Shown in pieces: positions 57,342 through 64,000 of a stretch of 64,000 nt of DNA. This DNA comes from an uncultured Bacteroides sp. (lineage in GTDB: Bacteria > Bacteroidota > Bacteroidia > Bacteroidales > Bacteroidaceae), in the NCBI RefSeq assembly GCF_905207245.1, contig NZ_CAJLKP010000016.1, positions 1-64,000 of the forward strand, read 5' to 3'. The notes under the pieces were generated by a model. The model ran no database searches and had not been told where the DNA came from. It saw only the letters and a list, made by a program, of their open reading frames with translations. Positions within the stretch are counted from its first letter, which is position 1. Each line of letters starts with the position of its first letter. The translations under genes and the position numbers were made by a program.

Positions 57342-57971
57342 TCACCCATTCCACAAGCACACACTGTTTGCCGTCATTTTTCCATCTGCGCTACTGAACC
57401 CCAAATAGACAGCCAACGACTCTGCTTTCCAACCATCAGGCAGAATCAATGTAGCTTTACCGTCCTGCCTATGGGCAGTGTTCACGTCATACATCGGTTG
57501 TCCCAGCTCCTTGTTGTAAACCAGCAACAAGACTACATCTGTCCCGGCAGCATTCCCCTTATTGCTATTATCAGCCCAGAAAAAGGATACTTTATCATCA
57601 GCCACTTCAGCCGTAGCGCCCTCTGCCGACGTCAGTCCACCATGCGACACCAGCACTCTGTCAAAGTCAATAACGGGTCCGTCCTCCCCCGCTACCACGG
57701 CGGCGCCCAGTATACACGACACAGCCACATTGAAAGGCGAGCGGACTGCGGCAAACTCCCGATAACCTACACGCAAAAAAGGCGTCAACATCTTCGCAAG
57801 CCCAATGGCCACACCAAATTTGGAACGGGCCGAACGCTGCTTATCCGAACGCGACGGATTGCCCCCTGTGGGTAACGAACGCACGTAATACCCATTCTTG
57901 CCTTTGCACCCCACTACCGGTCCCACCTTACCGGAAAAACCGCCGATAACCCCATCTTTTACTTTTCCCAT
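57342..57971 (-). CDS. DUF6266 family protein
   Basis: A 209-aa protein beginning MGKVKDGVIGGFSGKVGPVVGCKGKNGYYVRS, the start seen in DUF6266 proteins of Bacteroidetes. The longer frame begins upstream at 58037, but the -7 box TACTTTTG at 58010-58017 places the transcript start inside it. Residues about 55-100 hold KMLTPFLRVGYREFAA, and the C-terminal half (about 120-209) is beta rich and resembles a carbohydrate-like or fibronectin-type domain. No signal peptide is present. The function is unknown. The fold is sometimes compared to phage-like tail components, but I cannot confirm that here. Confidence 0.75.
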   Translation of the reverse strand: MGKVKDGVIGGFSGKVGPVVGCKGKNGYYVRSLPTGGNPSRSDKQRSARSKFGVAIGLAKMLTPFLRVGYREFAAVRSPFNVAVSCILGAAVVAGEDGPVIDFDRVLVSHGGLTSAEGATAEVADDKVSFFWADNSNKGNAAGTDVVLLLVYNKELGQPMYDVNTAHRQDGKATLILPDGWKAESLAVYLGFSSADGKMTANSVCLWNG

Positions 57972-58009
57972 AATCTTATATGTCTTAATTATTTTTCTAT
58001 CTATACGCA

Positions 58010-58017
58010 CAAAAGTA
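58010..58017 (-). promoter_or_regulatory. -7 box for the DUF6266 gene
   Basis: The minus strand reads TACTTTTG, fitting TAnnTTTG, 39-46 nt before ATG 57971. Confidence 0.5.
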
Positions 58018-58092
58018 AGGAAAAGAAATCGCTTCACACTATAAATCCCCGGTAAAAGGATAAACTGTCAGATTCTTTTTTCTATATTATTC

Positions 58093-58223
58093 ATACACTA
58101 CTGATACACTATTAATACACTACTGATACACTATAAATGAGTGTATCAGTTCTGTTTTGACCTATTCCCTATACCTTATAAAATTATATCCAGTATAGGT
58201 CAAAATAGCAGATACACTCATTT
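58093..58223. repeat. four 11-bp tandem repeats joined to an inverted repeat
   Basis: ATACACTACTG, ATACACTATTA, ATACACTACTG and ATACACTATAA follow each other directly. The last runs into AAATGAGTGTATC, whose exact reverse complement is at 58211-58223; TTTTGACCTAT (58155-58165) pairs exactly with 58195-58205. The ATACACT unit also appears inside the arms, so array and hairpin share one word. Confidence 0.75.
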
Positions 58224-58278
58224 TCACTTCAATTCAGGAATCCTTTTAAGGCTTCTGAATAACCTGATTCCTATCCTG

Positions 58279-59916
58279 TTATTCTGTCCAGTCAGGTTTG
58301 GGAAATTCTCTCACCGGACTATATCGGATGTAGGAGTCGAATATCTCTTTATCAGGCCCCACAGTACGGGGATCTTCCGACCGCTTTAGTTCATTTACTA
58401 AAGCCTGTCTCAGTTCTTTTTCAATCGCAGCATAATCCTTTTTCCCTATCAGATTATCAAGACAGAACGGGTCATTTCCAATATGGTACAATTCAAATTC
58501 AGGACGTTTACCGAATGCCAGTTCAAAGTAAGGCTGGATGGCAGGATCTTTATAATGCTCTATCAAAAAAGTTTTTGAAGGTGCATCATCCACATCGGTA
58601 AAAGCCCGGTCGGAATGAAAAGTCCCATCTTCACCTATCCCGTACATGGGATATAATTCGCCTGTATCCTTATCCACCATCTGAGGAGCTCCGGCAGGCC
58701 AACGTTCAGGTTTGACATTCCAGATTAACAGATAATCCTGATTACGGACAGCACGTTGCGGATATCCCAGATTTCTCCAACGGGAAGAGGAATGCCTTTC
58801 GCGCCCCATATACACATACTTTTTCGTTTTATCCACTATTCCTTCTTTTTCCGATCGGAGTATATTTATGAAGCTACGCCCCGAAATAGGAAGCATTCCA
58901 TCCGGTTTCACTCCCGCCATCTCCAGGATAGTGGGAGCAATATCGGTAAAGCCTATCGGATCATCTACCCGGCGTTTACCCGGAAAGCCTTTCGGATAGC
59001 TGACCGCAAAGGGGACATGTGCACCATATTCAAAGCAGTTGGCTTTTGCCCGAGGGAAAGGCATGCCATTATCTGCCGTTACTATAACAATTGTATTATT
59101 GAGTTCACCTATTGAATCCAGATATTCCAGCATTTTAGCCAAATGCGAATCAGCCCATTCTATTTCTACCGCATAGTCCAACATATCCCCTCTGACCTCT
59201 TCCGTATCAGGAAGAAAACCGGGAACATCCACTTGTTCGATTTTCTTTCCATTACGTTTCCACGAACCTTTCTCATAAACACGATGAGGTTCGGTAGCTC
59301 CATACCAGAAATAGAAAGGTTGCCCCTCTTTACGTTGCTGCAAGAACGAGCGAAAGTTCTCATAATAATTAATCAATCCAATCCCTTTAGCCGTACGTGA
59401 ATCCGAAGGGCTATTTTTTTTATACCTATGTTTATTGAAGGGATGTCCGGCAGCATTTCCCTTTCTCCACAAGGAGTCCTCATCATTACGTGCGTATTGA
59501 AATGGATCGACTCCTTTACCGGTAAATCCGGTGTAATATCCACTTGCCTCCAGTAGGTCGACAAACGGAACATGCTCTTTCATCCAGGAAGAGGCGTGCT
59601 GCCCAGCCTGTTTGTTTTGCCAGTGGTGGCGTCCCGTCACCAGACTACTTCTGGAAGGAGCACTTCCCGGAGAACCAGCATAACAGTTGGTAAAGTAGAT
59701 TCCGTTGGAAGCTACCCTGTCGAACCCGGGTGTACTTACGAACCGGCTGCCGGCAAAACTTGTATGTGCATAGCTTTGGTCATCGTTTATCACAAACAAA
59801 ATGTTTGGCCGCTTATCCGGTTCTTTCTTTTCTTTGGTTCCAGCAAGTACTCCCGAACTTAGTGAAATCAACACTGCTCCAGTGACAGATCTCATAATGT
59901 TATCAGTTAAAAACAT
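58279..59916 (-). CDS. family S1 sulfatase, Ser-type
   Basis: A 545-aa sulfatase (ATG 59916 chosen; GTG 59940 and ATG 59895 are alternatives). It has an N-terminal signal (MRSVTGAVLISLSSGVLAG core) and the start PNILFVINDDQSY with the two metal-binding Asp. The formylglycine motif is SAPSRSSLVTGR (Ser85-X-Pro-Ser-Arg), which needs an anaerobic anSME-type maturase rather than FGE. The C-terminal half ends LFEL-like (PEFELYHIGNDPFCLDNL). Overall it resembles heparan N-sulfatase-like enzymes. It follows susD by 32 bp, so the PUL-type unit targets a sulfated host or algal glycan. Confidence 0.9.
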   Translation of the reverse strand: MFLTDNIMRSVTGAVLISLSSGVLAGTKEKKEPDKRPNILFVINDDQSYAHTSFAGSRFVSTPGFDRVASNGIYFTNCYAGSPGSAPSRSSLVTGRHHWQNKQAGQHASSWMKEHVPFVDLLEASGYYTGFTGKGVDPFQYARNDEDSLWRKGNAAGHPFNKHRYKKNSPSDSRTAKGIGLINYYENFRSFLQQRKEGQPFYFWYGATEPHRVYEKGSWKRNGKKIEQVDVPGFLPDTEEVRGDMLDYAVEIEWADSHLAKMLEYLDSIGELNNTIVIVTADNGMPFPRAKANCFEYGAHVPFAVSYPKGFPGKRRVDDPIGFTDIAPTILEMAGVKPDGMLPISGRSFINILRSEKEGIVDKTKKYVYMGRERHSSSRWRNLGYPQRAVRNQDYLLIWNVKPERWPAGAPQMVDKDTGELYPMYGIGEDGTFHSDRAFTDVDDAPSKTFLIEHYKDPAIQPYFELAFGKRPEFELYHIGNDPFCLDNLIGKKDYAAIEKELRQALVNELKRSEDPRTVGPDKEIFDSYIRYSPVREFPKPDWTE

Positions 59917-59948
59917 ATTTTTCTGATTTGATTCTTCCACTAAATTAC

Positions 59949-61814
59949 TTAATTCCCCTCATATACCAAAGGAGGAACATTCTTTTCCGTACCGGGATAC
60001 CCCTTATTCTGATTGATTATTCCTCCGGAGTTCGTATTGATTGCATACGAAGGAATAGGCCAGAAGATATGGAAAGGTGAGCAGGTGAAATAGTTTCCGT
60101 AGGGAGTTCGGACACCTTTATTATAAAAGTCGCTGATTTCCACCACCCTGTCATACCAGAAGTTATCTTCTGTCAGCCTGTCCATAGTGTACGTCTTTCC
60201 ATTATAGCAGGGGATTCCTGTCCGAGCATAAATAATAGCCATTCGGGTTAGTTCCACTTTACGCGGTTCTTCATAATACAATTCCCTTGCCCTTTCATCT
60301 AATACGGCACCTGTCTTTTGCTTTTCAATATCTGCAGCCGAATACATGTATTGTGCATTGGCTCTTTTCCTTATGACGTTTATATCGTCGGCTGCTTTCT
60401 GCCATTCACCCTTCCATACATATGCCTCTGCCCTGAGCAAATAAGTTTCGGCTAAACGGAAAATATAGAAATCCCCCGGTCCTCCCTGGGGCTGCACACG
60501 GTCAGGATCAGGATACCAGGTTTTATAGTGTGGCCAGCTAAACCAGCATCTGATAGTGTCATTACATAAAATGTTCCCCTGATCATTATACAATTGAAGA
60601 TTTTTCCCATACCACTCATTTCCGTTTTTCTTCAGTGCGGGACTGTTATAAACCAGCATTTCCATTGTCATCCAGTTTTCATTATCCGTCCGGTGCCTGT
60701 AATCAGAAAAGTCTTCTACCTTGTTAATGGTCCATACACCTTTTTGTGCATACCAGGTGGGGCGGATACGACTGATTCCTCTGCCGTATTTTTCTACAAG
60801 ACCAATTTCATTTTTGGCTGCATCCGACAAGCCGTTTGCGCCGTTAGGGGTTTTAATAATTCCCGTCAATCCATAATAAGGAAGTGCATTACGCATCACA
60901 TAGGTGCCATTCGTATTTCCTTCCATGCCATATCTATTGATAGCCAATAATAATCCTTCCGTATTTTCCGGCAAGCTCTTATTTTCAATACGGAACATGT
61001 CCCATACCACGTCTTTATTGGCAACACTCTTGTCTGCTCCGAACCGCTCATTGCACAGTTTATGAACTCCTCCACTAATAACTTCGGTCGTTATCCGGAT
61101 AGCATCATCGAATCTTCCTTCAAGCAAATAGTACTTGGCCAATAGATGCTTGCAGGCAGCTTTGGTCACCTGTCCGCCATTTACTTTATTAGCTTCGGGG
61201 ACATGTTGTGCTGCAAACTCCAGGTCTTTTATCATTTTCAGCCAAATAGATTCTTTGGTGGTGGTATAGTAGTCCACTTTAGGTTCGGTTAGTTCTTCCA
61301 AAACCAAAGGTACATCTCCATACTGCAAGGTTTTCATGTAGTAGCGATAGGCCCTCACAAAATAGGCACTGCCCAACAAGGCATTCTTTGACTCTTCCGA
61401 TTTGAATGTAGCTTGATCGATTCTGTTTACAATCGTATTGCAGTTTTTAATGTTGATAAAAGAATTGTCCCAGTACCATCCGATTCTGGTGTATGCCAAG
61501 TCATCATTTTTTCCATCGGGCAGCATCTGATTATTTAAATCCTGCCACGGGGTTGCCTTATCGGTTGTACCGTCTACGGCTATATCCGAATATTTCATAT
61601 TGGTGCAAAATGGTGCCTGGTCGGTGCAGAATTCTCCCCGGAAGGTGGTCATTGCTTTGTCCAATACCGCTTGCAATCCCGCCTCATCGGTCAATGCATT
61701 TTCGGGAGCATAAAAAGACAAAGGGTCAGGGTTAAGGAAATCTGATCCGCAGGAGCAGAAAAGACAAATGGTAAAAGACAGGATCGCTGCTTTATATTTC
61801 ATAATGGTTTTCAT
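59949..61814 (-). CDS. SusD/RagB family outer membrane lipoprotein
   Basis: A 621-aa lipoprotein with signal ending CLFCSCGS (ATG at 61802 would remove four residues). It has the SusD helical scaffold (FVRAYRYYMKTLQYGDVPLVL, ACKHLLAKYYLLEGRFDDAIR, FRLAETYLLRAEAYVWKGEW) and the C-terminal GAVLDERARELYYEEPRKVELTRM with the end NKGYPGTEKNVPP. It pairs with the SusC partly encoded at 61837-64000 and precedes the sulfatase. Confidence 0.95.
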   Translation of the reverse strand: MKTIMKYKAAILSFTICLFCSCGSDFLNPDPLSFYAPENALTDEAGLQAVLDKAMTTFRGEFCTDQAPFCTNMKYSDIAVDGTTDKATPWQDLNNQMLPDGKNDDLAYTRIGWYWDNSFINIKNCNTIVNRIDQATFKSEESKNALLGSAYFVRAYRYYMKTLQYGDVPLVLEELTEPKVDYYTTTKESIWLKMIKDLEFAAQHVPEANKVNGGQVTKAACKHLLAKYYLLEGRFDDAIRITTEVISGGVHKLCNERFGADKSVANKDVVWDMFRIENKSLPENTEGLLLAINRYGMEGNTNGTYVMRNALPYYGLTGIIKTPNGANGLSDAAKNEIGLVEKYGRGISRIRPTWYAQKGVWTINKVEDFSDYRHRTDNENWMTMEMLVYNSPALKKNGNEWYGKNLQLYNDQGNILCNDTIRCWFSWPHYKTWYPDPDRVQPQGGPGDFYIFRLAETYLLRAEAYVWKGEWQKAADDINVIRKRANAQYMYSAADIEKQKTGAVLDERARELYYEEPRKVELTRMAIIYARTGIPCYNGKTYTMDRLTEDNFWYDRVVEISDFYNKGVRTPYGNYFTCSPFHIFWPIPSYAINTNSGGIINQNKGYPGTEKNVPPLVYEGN

Positions 61815-61836
61815 ATCTATATAATTTAGTTTAGAA

Positions 61837-64000
61837 TTAAAGTGTCATATTCAATCCAAAAGTGAATATTCTTTGTGAACGCATTCCGTCTTCGGGGTCG
61901 CCGAACTTCCAGTCTTTAGCCCATATCCCCGCATTCTTCACATTCAATGTAAATTTAAGGTTGGATATAGGAGTCTTCTTCAAAAATTTGGAAGGCACCT
62001 TATAAGCTAAAGCTACATTTTCCAAGCGTATATAAGACTTGTCAAACCATACTGAATAGCTCACTCCCTTAGCGGGAGCAGACCTCAACCGGGCATAATC
62101 ATCCAATTGATTTTCAGGAGTCCAATAAGGAATATCCCTGGAATTACAGCGATCTTCGATATGGTTATCATGCTTTGCCAAATCATAGCTTCCCTTGTGT
62201 CCCCAAAGAGAATACAGGACGAAGGAGAATTCAAAATCATTGAACAGTCTGAAAGTGTTACTCAATGTCCACGAGAATCGTGGGGTCTTATATCCCAGAA
62301 ACTGTTTGTCTTCATCTGTCAGCAGTCCATCATCATTTACATCTTCCAGTCTGAAGTCACCGGGTGCCTGATTCCATTTGGCAGCCTCTTCTTCTTGCCC
62401 GGTCTTCCAGGTTCCCAGAATTTTATAATCCCATATCACATCTTTTGCCTGACCGATAAACCAGTTATTGGTTTTGTCATCCGGCTCTTTCCGTCCTACA
62501 AAGTTACCATCTTTATCAAAAACGTCATACTTTTCACCGGTTATCGAAATGATCTTATTCCTATTTAAGGCAAAGAGCAGATTGGAGGTCCATTCAAAAT
62601 TATGCTGTTTCATATTGGTGCTACTCAGAGAAAGTTCAAGTCCTTTATTCCTTATCTCTCCCAAATTGGCATACACTCTTTTATATCCGGTGATAGTGGG
62701 AAGTTCTCTGTTGACCAGTACATCTGTGGTCGACATATAATAGGTTTCTATTGTTCCGTTTAAAATGCCATTGAACAGCCTGAAATCTAAAGCAAGGTTA
62801 TATGCTTCGGTCTTTTCCCATTTAAGCTTTTTATTTCCCATCGTATTTATTTCCAGGGTAGGAATGATAATCGGGGTTCCGCTTACATCAGTATTCAGCG
62901 ATTTCTCGGCAAGCATCTTAGACAAGGCAGCATAGTTATCAATGTCTCTGTTACCGTTTATACCCCAGGATGCTCTTAATTTAAGATAATCAACAAACTT
63001 CACTTTAAAGAACTTTTCTTCTGAGAGTACCCATCCCAGAGCTGCGGCAGGGAAGGTGGCACGCGGATTGGAGTAGCCAAACAGGGATGATCCATCTCTC
63101 CGCACCGACAAGGTCAGCAAATATTTATTCATGAAGCCATAGTTAAGCCTTGCCATCAACGCATCCGATGTCCGGATCTCATCATTACTCGAAATTTCCG
63201 GTAAGTTTCCTATAGACATATCGTGATACCCGAGGATGTCGTTTGGACTGAAATTCTGATTATTCATTTTCTCCGTATCATTACGGAACTGCTCGGCGTT
63301 TACCAGGAATGTAACATCCACCTTGTGTTTCTGTGCAAAGGTTTTGTTCCAGTTTATAATATTATCAACCTGCCATTCCCTTCTCAATGAATTTTCACGG
63401 GAAGCACTTCCTCCGAATAACTTCCACTGTGGATGTGCAGAGGAGTCATGTGTATGGTTGTGGTAAAAAACAAACCGGGTTGTATAGTTTACAGTATAAG
63501 TGATGCCGAATGGTAAATCCAGAGTTGCATAGATCTTAGGGAAGAGTGTAAAGTATTCCTGTTCCCGCGACCTGTATGTGGGATTCAACAATGGGTGAAG
63601 TGCCTGATTGTCATCATTCGGATATAACCTTAATGTTTCCTCATCATCCTCATAAAATGAACTGTAAGGGGTTAGTTTGGTGTATTGGCTCACATCCGCA
63701 GGGACCGAACTCTCGTCACGGTAAGAGAACTGTGCATTCAATCCCACTTTCAAGAAACGGGCAGATTTTCCCTCTATATTCACCCGTGAACGTATGGTAG
63801 AAAATTCATCCCCTTTTACCAATGACTCATTTGTCATATATCCCAGTGACCAATAATAAGAGAAATCTTCTTTTTTTCCGGAAAGGCTCAGGTTGTAATC
63901 TTGCCTGGGACCATTATGAAAAATATAGTCCTCCCAGTCAATGCTTCTTCCTGATTTGTAATTCTCAATTTCCAACCCGGTCAGTCGTAAACCAGATAAC
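61837..64000 (-). CDS. SusC/RagA family TonB-dependent transporter (partial)
   Basis: The 3' 2164 bp of a susC gene, 720 residues of barrel. The frame stays open to the right edge of the window, so the signal peptide and plug domain lie outside. Visible are DWEDYIFHNGPRQDYNLSLSGKKEDFSYYWSLGYM, the repeated barrel strands, the SusC mark GELRNKG-like NLGEIRNKGLELSLSS and FFKVKFVDYLKLRASWGINGN, and the C terminus FTFGLNMTL. With SusD and the sulfatase it is part of a glycan-uptake operon whose start is not in view. Confidence 0.95.
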   Translation of the reverse strand, partial: LSGLRLTGLEIENYKSGRSIDWEDYIFHNGPRQDYNLSLSGKKEDFSYYWSLGYMTNESLVKGDEFSTIRSRVNIEGKSARFLKVGLNAQFSYRDESSVPADVSQYTKLTPYSSFYEDDEETLRLYPNDDNQALHPLLNPTYRSREQEYFTLFPKIYATLDLPFGITYTVNYTTRFVFYHNHTHDSSAHPQWKLFGGSASRENSLRREWQVDNIINWNKTFAQKHKVDVTFLVNAEQFRNDTEKMNNQNFSPNDILGYHDMSIGNLPEISSNDEIRTSDALMARLNYGFMNKYLLTLSVRRDGSSLFGYSNPRATFPAAALGWVLSEEKFFKVKFVDYLKLRASWGINGNRDIDNYAALSKMLAEKSLNTDVSGTPIIIPTLEINTMGNKKLKWEKTEAYNLALDFRLFNGILNGTIETYYMSTTDVLVNRELPTITGYKRVYANLGEIRNKGLELSLSSTNMKQHNFEWTSNLLFALNRNKIISITGEKYDVFDKDGNFVGRKEPDDKTNNWFIGQAKDVIWDYKILGTWKTGQEEEAAKWNQAPGDFRLEDVNDDGLLTDEDKQFLGYKTPRFSWTLSNTFRLFNDFEFSFVLYSLWGHKGSYDLAKHDNHIEDRCNSRDIPYWTPENQLDDYARLRSAPAKGVSYSVWFDKSYIRLENVALAYKVPSKFLKKTPISNLKFTLNVKNAGIWAKDWKFGDPEDGMRSQRIFTFGLNMTL

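Larger units (their letters stand above)
57972..58278. other. upstream region of DUF6266 with tandem 11-mers and hairpin
   Basis: This 307-bp gap holds the DUF6266 promoter (-7 box at 58010-58017), then four tandem 11-bp repeats, ATACACTA(C/T)T(G/A)-like, at 58093-58136, and an inverted repeat with outer arms 58135-58147/58211-58223 and inner arms 58155-58165/58195-58205. No gene is seen. Confidence 0.7.

Noticed and set aside
58093..58136. possible CRISPR array
   Set aside because: Repeats are 11 bp with no spacers between them, and no cas gene is in the window.

Overview
The window looks like chromosomal DNA from a gut Bacteroidales bacterium, most likely a Bacteroides species. The evidence is two SusC/SusD pairs, Bacteroides-type promoters (TAnnTTTG, several with a TTTG box 18-20 nt upstream), a family DUF2723 membrane glycosyltransferase, an HU-like histone protein of the Bacteroidetes type, a Ser-type sulfatase and a GH10-CE1 xylanase/feruloyl esterase. 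I see no rRNA, tRNA, insertion sequence, phage gene or CRISPR array.

Layout. 1-7260: a nucleotidyltransferase-like gene and a coiled-coil protein, then a TolC/HlyD/two-permease efflux operon. 7451-16181: an SGNH hydrolase, a TlpA-type thioredoxin protein, a Gfo/Idh/MocA (GH109-like) enzyme, and a BlaI/BlaR1-type repressor and membrane protease followed by a second TlpA protein. 16265-23291: a minus-strand housekeeping run (mnmA, S8 protease, xseA, xseB, ilvE, trmB, mrp). 23560-33595: an HU-like protein, the bifunctional xylanase-esterase, a porin, DUF3098 and DUF2723 membrane proteins, a TPR regulator and an unknown gene. 33650-38609: thiamine synthesis, with a TPP riboswitch before thiE-thiC-thi4, facing thiD and a second ThiE/TenI protein. 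38618-47453: an oxidoreductase, a phosphoesterase, ispF, and a susC-susD-histidine phosphatase operon. 47818-50158: a HicAB toxin-antitoxin pair and a DUF6377-like regulator. 50345-56883: a compact seven-gene operon of exported proteins with no function I can name. 57342-64000: a DUF6266 protein, then sulfatase, SusD and the 3' part of a SusC that runs off the right edge.

Most interesting points. (1) The thioredoxin gene at 8647 and the blaI gene at 12369 carry the same 15-bp palindrome, TACGAA-N3-TTCGTA, in the same position over the promoter -7 box. This suggests one regulon controlled by the BlaI/BlaR1 pair. (2) The thiazole branch of thiamine synthesis here is a single Thi4 enzyme with His at the sulfur-donor Cys position, in place of ThiG/H/S/F. 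(3) The seven-gene envelope operon has two paralogous 158-aa proteins and a WG-repeat protein. (4) Many intergenic gaps hold inverted repeats whose arms are built of short tandem words. Three of them share the loop word CAT(A/T)GCGCAGC, and several word repeats begin at or contain the stop codon of the gene before them.

Start codons were adjusted where a GTG/TTG-initiated frame was longer than the likely protein, using promoters, signal peptides and spacing. All function calls rest on reading motifs by eye; no database search was run.
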